From contig JAYPBC010000022.1 of the NCBI GenBank assembly GCA_038124025.1, forward strand, positions 1-33,857: DNA of 33,857 nt, given 5' to 3'. This document shows, piece after piece, positions 9,524 through 18,697 of the stretch. Both the position numbers and the translations under genes were made by a program. The stretch is from UBA1275 sp038124025. Lineage in GTDB: Bacteria; Bacteroidota; Rhodothermia; Balneolales; Balneolaceae. Within the stretch, counting starts at the first letter, position 1, and each line of letters starts with the position of its first letter. The notes under the pieces are model-generated. The model saw nothing but the letters and a program-made list of their open reading frames with translations. It did no database searches and had not been told where the DNA came from.

Positions 9524-12217
9524 TTAGGCGTTCCATTGGTTAAGCTGTTGAGTTAAGCTTTGCAGCTTTTGAAGGGTATCTGATTCTTTTTTTCGTTCGT
9601 TATCCACAACTTGTTTTGGGGCATTATCTACAAATTTAGCATTGGCTAGCTTGGCTTGAATACCTTTTAAAAAACCTTCCAATCGGGCTATTTCGTCTGA
9701 AATTTTTTCTTTTTCTTTTTCTAAATCAATCAGACCTTCCAAGTTTACGTATAACTCATCTGTACCTACAAGTACACTAGTGGAATGGGTTGGTTTTTGT
9801 ATTTTGGATGAAATGCCAGATAACTTCACTCTTTCTAGCCTCTCTATAATCCAAAAATGGGCACTAAGCTGGTCAGCTTGCTTGTTATCTACGGTTTTGA
9901 TGCCAATATGTAAAACTTTCTTCTGTGAGATATTCATCTCGGCTCGGACATTTCTTAGAGAAGAAATTAAGCTTTTGTATTGTTCAAATAGGTCAGCAGA
10001 TAAATCATGACCTGTAGATGCGACAGTATTCGGCCATGAACATATACAAAGGGCTTGCTGTGGATTACGCTTTTGTATGTACTGCCAAATTTCTTCACTG
10101 ATGAACGGCATGAAAGGGTGAAGCAGCTTTATTAGCTGTTCAAAGATACCGAGGGCGAGTTCTACTCGATGTTTATCAGGTAATTCTCCTGCTACAGATG
10201 ATTTATTTAGTTCTATATACCAATCACAAAAGTCGTCCCACAGCAATGCGTACACCTTTTTAAGAGCGTCATTAATGCGATATTGTTTGAAATCTGCTTC
10301 GATGCCTTTGATAGTTTCATTAAGGCGATGCATCATCCACGTATCGACTAAGTTGGTTGGATCAAAATCCAAATGAGGCACATATTCCTGAGTCTCATCC
10401 ATCTGAAGGGTTAGAAAGCGAAAAGCATTCCATATTTTATTTGAAAACTTACGCCCTTGCGCACATAAAGCATCATCAAATGGAAGATCATTACCCGCTG
10501 GTGTAGCAAACAGCATACCCATTCGTACCCCATCTGCACCAAATTTTGCTATTAAATCAAGTGGATCGGGGGAATTACCCAAGCTCTTACTCATTTTTTG
10601 CCCCTTTTTATCTCGAACAATACCGGTAAAATATACATTCTCAAATGGTGGAGCATCTCTGTACTCATAACCGGCAATAATCATTCTTGCAACCCAAAAA
10701 AACATGATTTCAGGAGCGGTTACCAAATCTTGGGTTGGATAGTAGTAATCCACCTCTCTTTTGTCATAGAAGCCTTCAAACACCGAAATTGGCCATAGCC
10801 AAGATGAAAACCAGGTGTCAAGGACATCCTCATCCTGAGTGAGATCTTCTAGGCGCAATTCCATGTTGCTGCTCTTTTCTTGGGCTAAGCCTAATGCCTC
10901 TTCTGCTGATTTTGCAACTACGAAATCATGTTCCCCTTCGCCATAATAGTAAGCCGGTATCTGATGGCCCCACCAAAGTTGTCTGGAAATACACCAATCC
11001 TTTATGTTTTCCATCCAATGACGGTAGGTATTTTTGAATTTTGCAGGGTGAAATGAAATGGTATCATCCATTACCCTATCCAAAGCTGGTTTAGACAATT
11101 CTTTCATGGATACCCACCATTGAAGAGAGAGGCGAGGCTCAATGACTACATCTGTTCGCTCCGAAAATCCGACCTTATTAGTGTACTGCTCTGTATTTTC
11201 AAGTAAGCCCAATTCATCCAAATCTTTTACGATTTGTTTTCGTGCTTCAAACCGATCCATCCCTTCATAGTTGCCAGCTAATTCATTTAGACTGCCATTC
11301 GGGTTGATGATGTCAATGGTGTCTAAACCATATTTTTTGCCTAACTCATAATCATTGATATCGTGAGCTGGAGTGACTTTTAAACAACCCGTCCCAAATT
11401 CTGGATCGACATAATCATCAGCTATAATGGAAACGGCTCTGTTGACAATGGGAACTTGTACCTTGGCGCCCTGCAAATGCTTAAAACGAGTGTCCTCTGG
11501 ATGAACGCAAACGGCTGAATCACCCAGTAAGGTTTCAGGGCGTGTTGTGGCTATGAGCACATAGTCCTGCGTGGGCTGTTCTTGTTCATCTAGTATTATG
11601 TAGCGAATGTAATACAGCTGCGACTGAACTTCTTTATAGATAACCTCTTCATCACTAAGAGCTGTACGTGCCGAAGGATCCCAATTTATCATTCTAACAT
11701 CACGATAAATTTTCCCTTTATTGTATAGATCGATGAATACATCGATCACACTCTCAGAATAGGTAGGGTCCATTGTGAAGTGCGTACGATCCCAGTCACA
11801 ACTAGCACCTAACTTCTTTAATTGGTCTAATATAATGCCGCCATGCTTATGGGTCCATTCCCAAGCGTGTTCCATGAAGGCGTCTCTGCTTAAGTCACTT
11901 TTTTTAATTCCTTCTTCTCTAAGCTTGCGGACTACCTTGGCTTCCGTTGCTATGGATGCATGATCGGTACCAGGTACCCAGCATGCGTTGTAGCCATCCA
12001 TACGTGCCTTTCTAACTAAAACATCTTGTATAGTATTGTTCAACATATGCCCCATGTGTAGCACGCCCGTCACATTGGGGGGAGGGATTACAACCGTGAA
12101 TGGTTTTTTTGATGAATCTACTTCAGAATGAAAATAGCGGTGCTTCTCCCAATACTGGTACCACTTATCTTCAACCTGTTCATGTTGGTATTGAGCAGGA
12201 ATTACGGTATCTGACAC
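9524..12217 (-). CDS. valS: Valyl-tRNA synthetase
   Basis: Class I aminoacyl-tRNA synthetase charging tRNA-Val. HIGH-type motif HMGH at 54-57 after IPPPNVTGVL, an editing (CP1) domain with TTRPETLLGD and the valine-type GTGCLKVTPAHD segment, and KMSKS at 541-545 within GQKMSKSLGNSPDP, which distinguishes ValS from IleS and LeuS. The C-terminus is the coiled-coil tRNA-binding arm typical of ValS (about 825-895, rich in EKEKISDEIARLEGFL). 897 residues is a normal length. Start is GTG; the stop of rsmB lies 10 bases upstream and pcrA follows after 3 bases, so this is an operon. Confidence 0.97.
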   Translation of the reverse strand: MSDTVIPAQYQHEQVEDKWYQYWEKHRYFHSEVDSSKKPFTVVIPPPNVTGVLHMGHMLNNTIQDVLVRKARMDGYNACWVPGTDHASIATEAKVVRKLREEGIKKSDLSRDAFMEHAWEWTHKHGGIILDQLKKLGASCDWDRTHFTMDPTYSESVIDVFIDLYNKGKIYRDVRMINWDPSARTALSDEEVIYKEVQSQLYYIRYIILDEQEQPTQDYVLIATTRPETLLGDSAVCVHPEDTRFKHLQGAKVQVPIVNRAVSIIADDYVDPEFGTGCLKVTPAHDINDYELGKKYGLDTIDIINPNGSLNELAGNYEGMDRFEARKQIVKDLDELGLLENTEQYTNKVGFSERTDVVIEPRLSLQWWVSMKELSKPALDRVMDDTISFHPAKFKNTYRHWMENIKDWCISRQLWWGHQIPAYYYGEGEHDFVVAKSAEEALGLAQEKSSNMELRLEDLTQDEDVLDTWFSSWLWPISVFEGFYDKREVDYYYPTQDLVTAPEIMFFWVARMIIAGYEYRDAPPFENVYFTGIVRDKKGQKMSKSLGNSPDPLDLIAKFGADGVRMGMLFATPAGNDLPFDDALCAQGRKFSNKIWNAFRFLTLQMDETQEYVPHLDFDPTNLVDTWMMHRLNETIKGIEADFKQYRINDALKKVYALLWDDFCDWYIELNKSSVAGELPDKHRVELALGIFEQLIKLLHPFMPFISEEIWQYIQKRNPQQALCICSWPNTVASTGHDLSADLFEQYKSLISSLRNVRAEMNISQKKVLHIGIKTVDNKQADQLSAHFWIIERLERVKLSGISSKIQKPTHSTSVLVGTDELYVNLEGLIDLEKEKEKISDEIARLEGFLKGIQAKLANAKFVDNAPKQVVDNERKKESDTLQKLQSLTQQLNQWNA

Positions 12218-12227
12218 AACAATAAGC

Positions 12228-13547
12228 TTATTTGGTTCGAATTAAAAGCACTCCAAAGTGTCCATCAGAGTCATGTTTGTGAGGAAAGGTTTGATAGCCA
12301 AGCCCATCCTCAGTGAGTACTTCCTCGGGCACAAAGTCTTCCAGAGGTTGGAGCTCAAAGGTTGGATAGTTTTTTAAAAACTGCTGGATTTGCCCCATGT
12401 TTTCTTCAGGCTCTATACTGCAAGTAGAGTAAACTAAACGCCCGCCTCTCTTAACCATGTTAGCGGCTTCTTCGAGTAACTGCGCTTGAAGTTCGACCGC
12501 ATTAGTAAGTCCTTCCTCATCTCGACGCCATCGAAGATCGGCTCTTTTACTTAGTACACCTGTTCCAGTGCATGGAGCATCTAGTAGAACCGCATCTGCC
12601 AGGGGAAGTGATAATTCTAATATATCACCGCGTCGAATTTTAATATTTTCTGCTCCAAAATTTAGGGCACTTTCTGCTAATTTTTCCAATCGTTCACCAG
12701 AAATATCAACGGCAAGTATGTCGCTTTCACCCTCAGTTAGATCAGAAATCATAATAGATTTCGTTCCAGGCGCGGCACATAAGTCATATATTTTTTCATT
12801 GGGTTGAGGGTCTAGGATGAATGGTGCAAAACCTGCTGCTATATCCTGTACTTGGCATATCCCTTTTTTTAATAAGCCTTTTTCAATGAATGGTTGAACG
12901 GAGTCTACTTTATAAAAATTTGGCAACCAGTCGCTAGCCTCGAATTCTATACCTAATTTTTTCATTCTGAGCTCAAAATTGGTAAGAGTGGTACGCATCG
13001 TATTTGCCCGAACGTAATAGCTTGGCCGGGTATTATTAGCTTGCATTAATTGGAATGCTTCTCGCTCTCCAAACCGGCTACTCCATCTTGAAACAAGCCA
13101 CTCAGGATGAGAGAATGTAGTGGCTACTAGTTTTGTTCTGTCTTTAAACTGAGGTTTTGGAAGCTGTTCTATGTCTCGCTGAAGATTTCGAAGGATGGCG
13201 TTTATGAGATCACCTGTTTTTGAACCCATTTTTGCTTTACCAAGTTCTACCGCCTCATTTATAGCAGCGTAATCTGGCGTGCTATCCATAAATAGCATGT
13301 CATAGATCCCTAACCGTAGGATATTTTTTAAATCTGTTTTCATTTCGGTTACATCGATGTTAGCGTAGTGATCAATCAGAAAGTCTAGATAGCTTCGCTT
13401 TCGTAATATATTTTGAACATATTCACGGACTTGCGCTCTTTCTCGAGGCTCCAAATCATCTGAAATTGAAAAATCAAGACTTTTTTGCTGATCGAAACCA
13501 ATTAAAATGTCAACACTTACGCTGCGCTCATTAAAAAAATTATCCAA
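12228..13547 (-). CDS. rsmB: 16S rRNA (cytosine-967-C5) methyltransferase
   Basis: SAM-dependent RNA m5C methyltransferase acting on 16S rRNA. The N-terminal NusB-like RNA-binding domain covers about 8-140 (ILRLGIYDMLFMD, PDYAAINEAVELGK), followed by a Rossmann methyltransferase domain with DLCAAPGTKSI (SAM binding), DAPCTGTG with Cys326 and YSTCSIEPEEN with catalytic Cys376. The NusB-like domain separates it from other RsmB/RsmF-type enzymes. The only available start is TTG at 13547: no ATG or GTG lies between it and the in-frame TAA upstream at 13578-13580. It is the first gene of the rsmB-valS-pcrA block. Confidence 0.94.
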   Translation of the reverse strand: MDNFFNERSVSVDILIGFDQQKSLDFSISDDLEPRERAQVREYVQNILRKRSYLDFLIDHYANIDVTEMKTDLKNILRLGIYDMLFMDSTPDYAAINEAVELGKAKMGSKTGDLINAILRNLQRDIEQLPKPQFKDRTKLVATTFSHPEWLVSRWSSRFGEREAFQLMQANNTRPSYYVRANTMRTTLTNFELRMKKLGIEFEASDWLPNFYKVDSVQPFIEKGLLKKGICQVQDIAAGFAPFILDPQPNEKIYDLCAAPGTKSIMISDLTEGESDILAVDISGERLEKLAESALNFGAENIKIRRGDILELSLPLADAVLLDAPCTGTGVLSKRADLRWRRDEEGLTNAVELQAQLLEEAANMVKRGGRLVYSTCSIEPEENMGQIQQFLKNYPTFELQPLEDFVPEEVLTEDGLGYQTFPHKHDSDGHFGVLLIRTK

Positions 13548-13745
13548 TGGAGTAGGGGTTAGGTTCTTGGGAAAATGTTAGTATGATTGATGATAGTTAC
13601 GCTATCATTCTTACTACAAAAATCAATAGACAACCAAGTTACTATTTTACCTATCGACTTGCTACCCTTATGTCTACGAATTACCCAATGCCTTTGACTG
13701 TTTTTGGCTTTCGTAAAGACTAATAAAACAGTCGGAATTTATAAT

Positions 13746-13997
13746 TTAATAACCAAGGTATATGAAGATGATTCCTATTAATTCGGTCACATAAAGAACA
13801 TAGGGTTCACCAAATTTGGTAGCCGTACCACCGATGTCGGGTAATAAGCCACCAATAGCGATACATAAATTTCCCAAAAATCGCGATTTGAATTCGGTCT
13901 TTTGGGAGTGTTTATATGCCGAATTTATGGCGCCCACAACTAATAAGAGAAGTGCATATATATTGATCAAAGGGGTGATGAATCTATTCGGTTTCAT
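13746..13997 (-). CDS. Small membrane protein of unknown function
   Basis: 83 residues from an ATG, with two hydrophobic segments (about 8-26, ITPLINIYALLLLVVGAI, and a C-terminal one ending TELIGIIFIYLGY) around a loop with FLGNLCIAIGGLLPDIGG. The composition (membrane-like, few rare residues, glycine-rich turn) looks coding, whereas the opposite strand at 13816-14028 gives a less protein-like reading. It stands alone between rsmB and atpD, with divergent atpD more than 300 bases away. No family recognised. Opposite-strand noise cannot be fully ruled out. Confidence 0.55.
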   Translation of the reverse strand: MKPNRFITPLINIYALLLLVVGAINSAYKHSQKTEFKSRFLGNLCIAIGGLLPDIGGTATKFGEPYVLYVTELIGIIFIYLGY

Positions 13998-14320
13998 TGT
14001 TCATATTGCTTTATTTATTTGCACATAATTGATGCTTTACGGAAAAAAAACGTTTGAAAATTATGGCTCAGATAATATATGTAGACGTAATTGATATACG
14101 GATATCTAGGTTAGCTAATCACAAGGCCTCATAAATGATTCTGAATTACTAGAATTTTTAGAACGATAGGGTATAGAGAGCATCTCAACTTGGTGATTAA
14201 AAAGGACTAGCTTTTCATTGCCTATTAATTCTTAAGTCTCTATCTTAGTAAATCTGTATTAATTACTCTCAGATACAGAAAATTCCTATCAAACAAGTTT
14301 TTAATTAATACTATTTACTC
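13998..14320 (+). promoter_or_regulatory. AT-rich leader of atpDC with candidate promoter
   Basis: No gene seen in these 323 bases. A plausible promoter for atpD is TTGCCT (14218-14223), a 17-base spacer, then TATCTT (14241-14246). Read as the Bacteroidota pattern it is TTG, 20 bases, TATCTTAG, one mismatch from TAnnTTTG. That would leave an mRNA leader of about 65-70 bases with no Shine-Dalgarno sequence before the atpD ATG. An unremarkable 36-codon open stretch on the minus strand near 14117-14227 has no start worth calling. Confidence 0.35.
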
Positions 14321-15811
14321 ATGAATAAAGGAACAGTCGCACAGGTAATTGGCCCAGTTGTCGATGTGGATTTTTCAAATGCAAAAACTCCTTCCATTTT
14401 AAACGCATTAACGATAAAAAATGCAGATGGTTCTACTTTGTATTTAGAGGTAGCTCAACACTTAGGGGAAGACAGAGTTCGTACCATTGCGATGGATTCT
14501 ACAGAAGGTTTAGTAAGAGGTGAGGAAGTAATCGATACTGGCAAAGCAATTGCTATGCCTGTAGGTGAAGACATTAGAGGTAGATTGTTCAATGTAGTAG
14601 GTGAGTCAATAGATGGTATAAAGCAACCTGAAGGAAAGAATAGCTACCCTATACACCGAGAGGCACCTGACTTCGATCAATTAGCTACTTCTACAGAGAT
14701 GTTAGAAACAGGGATTAAAGTGGTTGATTTATTATGTCCTTATGCCAAAGGGGGTAAAATCGGCTTATTCGGTGGAGCTGGTGTTGGCAAAACAGTACTC
14801 ATACAGGAATTGATCAATAATATCGCAAAGCAGCATGGTGGTTTATCTGTTTTTGCAGGCGTTGGTGAGCGGACTCGTGAAGGAAATGATCTTCTTCGTG
14901 AATTCATTGAATCGGGCGTAATTAATTATGGTGATGAGTTTAAAGAGTCCATGGAGAAAGGAGAGTGGGACTTGACCAAGGTGGATGAAGACAAACTTAA
15001 GGAATCACAAGCGACTTTAGTTTTTGGTCAGATGAATGAGCCTCCTGGAGCACGTGCTCGTGTAGCACTTTCTGGGCTTACTGTTGCGGAATATTTCCGA
15101 GACGAGGTTTCACGAGATATTCTTTTGTTTATAGATAATATTTTTCGGTTTACTCAAGCCGGTTCTGAGGTTTCCGCTCTACTAGGTCGTATGCCTTCTG
15201 CAGTAGGATATCAGCCCACACTAGCTACAGAAATGGGGGCTATGCAGGAGCGTATTACTTCTACAAAAAAAGGTTCGATTACATCTGTTCAGGCCGTGTA
15301 CGTACCTGCCGATGACTTAACGGACCCTGCTCCAGCGACAACCTTTACTCACTTGGACGCTACTACGGTACTTTCTAGAGCACTAACACAAATAGGCATT
15401 TATCCTGCGGTTGATCCTCTAGATTCAACCTCTAGAATCATCGATCCTAAAGTGGTAGGTGAAGAGCATTATAACACAGCACGTAAGACGACTATTTTAC
15501 TTCAAAATTATAAAGATTTACAGGATATCATTGCCATTCTTGGTATGGACGAATTATCCGATGAAGATAAATTGGTCGTAAGTCGTGCTAGACGCGTACA
15601 ACGATTCTTATCACAACCTTTCTTTGTTGCTGAGCAGTTTACAGGTGCTCCTGGTAAATATGTGAAAATTGATGAAACAGTCAAAGGGGTTAAGATGATA
15701 ATTGATGGTGAGTTAGATCATTTACCTGAAGGTGCCTTTTACATGGTTGGTAACATTGAAGAAGCTATTAGTAAAGGTGAAAAAATGTTAGCCGAGTCAA
15801 CAGAGGCCTAA
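14321..15811 (+). CDS. atpD: ATP synthase F1 subunit beta
   Basis: Catalytic subunit of the F1Fo ATP synthase. P-loop GGAGVGKT at 151-158, GERTREGNDL after it, the ALSGLTVAEYFRDE segment and DDLTDPAPATTF are all intact. At 496 residues it is longer than the usual 460-480 because of an insertion at about 201-230 (INYGDEFKESM through KLKES), placed between the GERTREG region and TLVFGQMNEPPGA; this insertion is known from FCB-group beta subunits. Start ATG with no Shine-Dalgarno sequence. atpC follows after 2 bases; no other ATP synthase gene is in the window, so the remaining subunits must be encoded elsewhere. Confidence 0.98.
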   Translation: MNKGTVAQVIGPVVDVDFSNAKTPSILNALTIKNADGSTLYLEVAQHLGEDRVRTIAMDSTEGLVRGEEVIDTGKAIAMPVGEDIRGRLFNVVGESIDGIKQPEGKNSYPIHREAPDFDQLATSTEMLETGIKVVDLLCPYAKGGKIGLFGGAGVGKTVLIQELINNIAKQHGGLSVFAGVGERTREGNDLLREFIESGVINYGDEFKESMEKGEWDLTKVDEDKLKESQATLVFGQMNEPPGARARVALSGLTVAEYFRDEVSRDILLFIDNIFRFTQAGSEVSALLGRMPSAVGYQPTLATEMGAMQERITSTKKGSITSVQAVYVPADDLTDPAPATTFTHLDATTVLSRALTQIGIYPAVDPLDSTSRIIDPKVVGEEHYNTARKTTILLQNYKDLQDIIAILGMDELSDEDKLVVSRARRVQRFLSQPFFVAEQFTGAPGKYVKIDETVKGVKMIIDGELDHLPEGAFYMVGNIEEAISKGEKMLAESTEA

Positions 15812-15813
15812 TA

Positions 15814-16071
15814 ATGTCAACGTTCAATGCAAAAATTTTGACACCTGAGGGTGCTTTTTATGAAGGTGAAGTCACAGGTGTGCGTATGCCGGGCTCTCTT
15901 GGAAGTTTCGAGGTAAAGTATAATCACGCTCCCATCGTATCCACACTTAAAGCCGGCATAGTTGCTGTTCGTACTGACTCAGGTGAGCAACTTTTTACTA
16001 TTTCCGGTGGTATGGTGGAAATGGCTTCCAATGATTTAACCTTACTAGCTGAGTCAGTAACTTCTGAATAA
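15814..16071 (+). CDS. atpC: ATP synthase F1 subunit epsilon, short form
   Basis: 85 residues matching the N-terminal beta-sandwich of epsilon (NAKILTPEGAFYEGEV, then GSFEVKYNHAPIVSTLKAG and FTISGGMVEM), which binds gamma and the c-ring and couples rotation. The C-terminal two-helix domain that in the 130-140-residue E. coli type can inhibit ATP hydrolysis is absent. Short epsilon subunits are usual in Bacteroidota, so this is probably natural and not a truncation: the stop follows a conserved-looking TLLAESVTSE end. Two bases after atpD, so surely co-transcribed. Confidence 0.95.
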   Translation: MSTFNAKILTPEGAFYEGEVTGVRMPGSLGSFEVKYNHAPIVSTLKAGIVAVRTDSGEQLFTISGGMVEMASNDLTLLAESVTSE

Positions 16072-16075
16072 AGTC

Positions 16076-16332
16076 TTAATAAAGTTTTATACCTGCTATA
16101 ATCCATCTTCCAGGAAGAGTGGCGCCCAATATTTGTTAGTAGCTCTTATCCAACGAATTCCGAACCTCTAAACTCCACTGAATTCGAGAATAAGGTGAAA
16201 ACGACCAGTTTGGTAAGAAAAAGTTTTTGGATGTTCCAAGAGGTACTTACTAACAGTTACTGCATCTATATTTGTATTGATATTGCTATGGCCTAGCATT
16301 ACTTCTAAAGTTGCTCTTAGACCTTTATTCAT
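16076..16332 (-). pseudogene. Decayed gene relic, end resembling a TonB-dependent receptor C-terminus
   Basis: No intact gene occupies 16072-16387. Reading the minus strand from 16246 to 16076 gives 57 codons with one internal TAA (16136-16138): ...SLEVRNSLDKSY, stop, QILGATLPGRWIIAGIKLY, stop. The N-x-L-D-K-x-Y then PGRW-x-x-x-GI pattern is how TonB-dependent receptors of the BtuB/CirA type usually end. Upstream another frame (16332-16168) is open for 54 codons and contains LRATLEVML and GHSNINTN; one frame change near 16246 would join the two as receptor strands. Alternatively that first part resembles the LGHSNI-T motif of XerC/XerD recombinases. Either way it is a remnant behind the PBP gene. 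Family assignment is by eye. Confidence 0.5.
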
Positions 16333-16387
16333 ACAATTTAACTAACTTTGGATGGATTTTAGGTAATACTAATTTGACTTTATTTAC

Positions 16388-18697
16388 TTACCATCCTATG
16401 GTTCCTTTATTGTTATCACCAGCCATCTCATTACGGTTTTTGTTAGGTTCTTCTGGCATGATGAACCCCGCAGGCGGGCTAAATGCATCATAGTTCCAAT
16501 ACGCCAGTGGATCCTCAGTTACAAAATTAATGAATGTGCCTACGATTGGAAGCGCCGTTCGAGCGCCTTGCCCAATTGAATAAGCTCGGTCGGTTGGAAA
16601 GCGAATTCTGCGATCTTCACCACCTACCCAAGAACCCATAACCAAGTGTGGGGTCATTGCAATAAACCAGTTATCGGCTGAATTTTGTGTGGTTCCAGTT
16701 TTACCGGCAATATCTTGTCGAACGCCATACACATTGCGTAATCTAACACCTGTTCCATTGTACCCATCTCCACCACGAATAACTCCCCTCATCATGTCTA
16801 CCATCAAATAAGCCGTTTCGGGACTTATTACTTCCTGTTTATATTCTGGATGATATTCTACCAACACATTACCTTCTCGGTCTTCTATTCTAGTAATGGC
16901 AATGGGATCGATATGAACCCCTTCATTGGCAAAAGTCGTGTAGGCGCTGGTTATCTCGAGAAGAGAAACTTCTGCTGTACCTAATGCCAAAGAAGGGTAA
17001 GCAGGAGTTTTTGACATATCTATGCCTAAATTAGATGCCATAGCTTTGATCTTTCTAGCAGCGGGATCTAATTTCCATAACTCATTGGTGCCAGGCTCCC
17101 CAGCAATTTCAGGAAGTAATCGTACTGTTATATTATTTAAACTCCTCGCAAGGGCTTCTCGAAGGCTAATGTTGATGGGACCTGATGCCACGGTTTCATC
17201 CTTAGGATCCCATACATTTCCGTTTCGATCATAATATTTAGTGGGGTATTTAGAGAATGTATGGTATGGCTTGTATCCATTGTCAATGGCTACAGCGTAA
17301 ACAAAAGGTTTGAATGTTGAACCTGCTTGTCTTCTAGCCTGATAAACATGATCGAATTGTACATTTCCATAATTAGATCCACCCACCCAGGCCATGATAT
17401 TACCATTAGATGGATCTATTCCCACAAAACTAGCTTCTAACCTAGTTCTTGACTTTAATACCGAATCCACAAAGATTGAATCCATTTTAAGACTGTCCAG
17501 CACCACTTTACGAATCGAGGTCTGGTAGGTTTGAAAGCCATTTTTATACTCGTCGGTATCCTCAAGAAAGCTATCTAAAAAAGAAGGATATTTTTTCCAT
17601 AACCGATCCATATATATCCCACTACCTGAACTTGTCCACTCTCGTTCAAATATATTCTGTAGCGAATCTAGCTTCACTTGAACGGCCCTTTCTGCATGAG
17701 CTTGTAACCGAGAATCGATGGTGGTATGTATGACTAAGCCATCGGTGAATAAATTATATCCATTGTCCTCGGCCCACGTAGCGATTTTTTGTCGTACATA
17801 CTCACCAAAATAACGATTAACCCGGCCCGACTTTGATGGAGGTTGATAATCCAAATCAATGTCTAGCTTACTATACCCAATAAGCTCGGATCCGGATATG
17901 TAACCCTGCCGATTCATTAATCGCAAAACAATATTTCTACGCTGCTTCGATCGCTCAGGGAATAACCTTGGATTGTAGGCATATACCGCATTGACTGAAC
18001 CAACTAATGTTGCTGCTTCCAGTATGTTCAAGTCTTTGGAAGACTTGTTAAAATGAGTTCTTGAAGCGGCCTCTATTCCGAAAGCACTATTGGAGTATTC
18101 GACGGTATTCAAATACATTTCAATAATTTCTTTCTTGGTGTAATTCTTTTCGATTTGAACAGCGGTAATCATTTCCCGAAATTTTCTGTTTACCGAGAAT
18201 TTCTGACCAATTTCTTTGTATAAATTCCTAGCAAGTTGTTGGCTTAAAGTTGATCCCCCTTCGATTCGACCTCTTAGAATATTAATTGGAATGGCTAAGG
18301 TTCTAAACATATCCATTCCCCAATGATTATAGAAGCGGTGATCTTCAGTGGATATAAGAGCTTGTGTTGCATAAGGGGAAATGTCTTGGTATCGCACCCA
18401 GGTTCTATTTTCAGTGAAATATTTATCTAACACTACTCCATCACGGCTTCTCACTTCACTTGCAATAGCCGTTTCTGGATTTTCTAGTTGATCAATAGAG
18501 GGTAGGCCTTGAAATAAAATAAATCCGTAGGTGCTTATGATCATGAGTCCTAAAACGAGTGCACAACCAACCACAATAATGGCCTGTCGTAGTCGACTGT
18601 TGGATGTTGACCGTTTATCGAATTCTTTAGCTATTTGCTTTCTATATTCTGGATCGTTGAAATAGCGTTCTTGGTCTATGTTGTTAGGATGGCTCAT
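16388..18697 (-). CDS. Class A (bifunctional) penicillin-binding protein 1A
   Basis: 769 residues: glycosyltransferase plus transpeptidase for peptidoglycan synthesis, anchored in the inner membrane. Cytoplasmic tail, one TM helix (about 39-62), GT51 domain with catalytic Glu118 in EDHRFYNHWG and GGSTLSQQLARNLY, then the penicillin-binding domain with Ser460 in STFK, SLN at 519-521 and KTGT at 666-669. All catalytic motifs are present. A longer reading from GTG 18751 exists, but ATG 18697 overlaps the upstream TGA as ATGA, so coupled translation from there is much more likely. Probably called mrcA or pbpA type; I leave the symbol open. Confidence 0.95.
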   Translation of the reverse strand: MSHPNNIDQERYFNDPEYRKQIAKEFDKRSTSNSRLRQAIIVVGCALVLGLMIISTYGFILFQGLPSIDQLENPETAIASEVRSRDGVVLDKYFTENRTWVRYQDISPYATQALISTEDHRFYNHWGMDMFRTLAIPINILRGRIEGGSTLSQQLARNLYKEIGQKFSVNRKFREMITAVQIEKNYTKKEIIEMYLNTVEYSNSAFGIEAASRTHFNKSSKDLNILEAATLVGSVNAVYAYNPRLFPERSKQRRNIVLRLMNRQGYISGSELIGYSKLDIDLDYQPPSKSGRVNRYFGEYVRQKIATWAEDNGYNLFTDGLVIHTTIDSRLQAHAERAVQVKLDSLQNIFEREWTSSGSGIYMDRLWKKYPSFLDSFLEDTDEYKNGFQTYQTSIRKVVLDSLKMDSIFVDSVLKSRTRLEASFVGIDPSNGNIMAWVGGSNYGNVQFDHVYQARRQAGSTFKPFVYAVAIDNGYKPYHTFSKYPTKYYDRNGNVWDPKDETVASGPINISLREALARSLNNITVRLLPEIAGEPGTNELWKLDPAARKIKAMASNLGIDMSKTPAYPSLALGTAEVSLLEITSAYTTFANEGVHIDPIAITRIEDREGNVLVEYHPEYKQEVISPETAYLMVDMMRGVIRGGDGYNGTGVRLRNVYGVRQDIAGKTGTTQNSADNWFIAMTPHLVMGSWVGGEDRRIRFPTDRAYSIGQGARTALPIVGTFINFVTEDPLAYWNYDAFSPPAGFIMPEEPNKNRNEMAGDNNKGTIGW

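Noticed and set aside
13816..14028. 70-codon plus-strand frame
   Set aside because: Antisense to the 83-residue membrane protein and less protein-like; it shares only low-complexity hydrophobic text.
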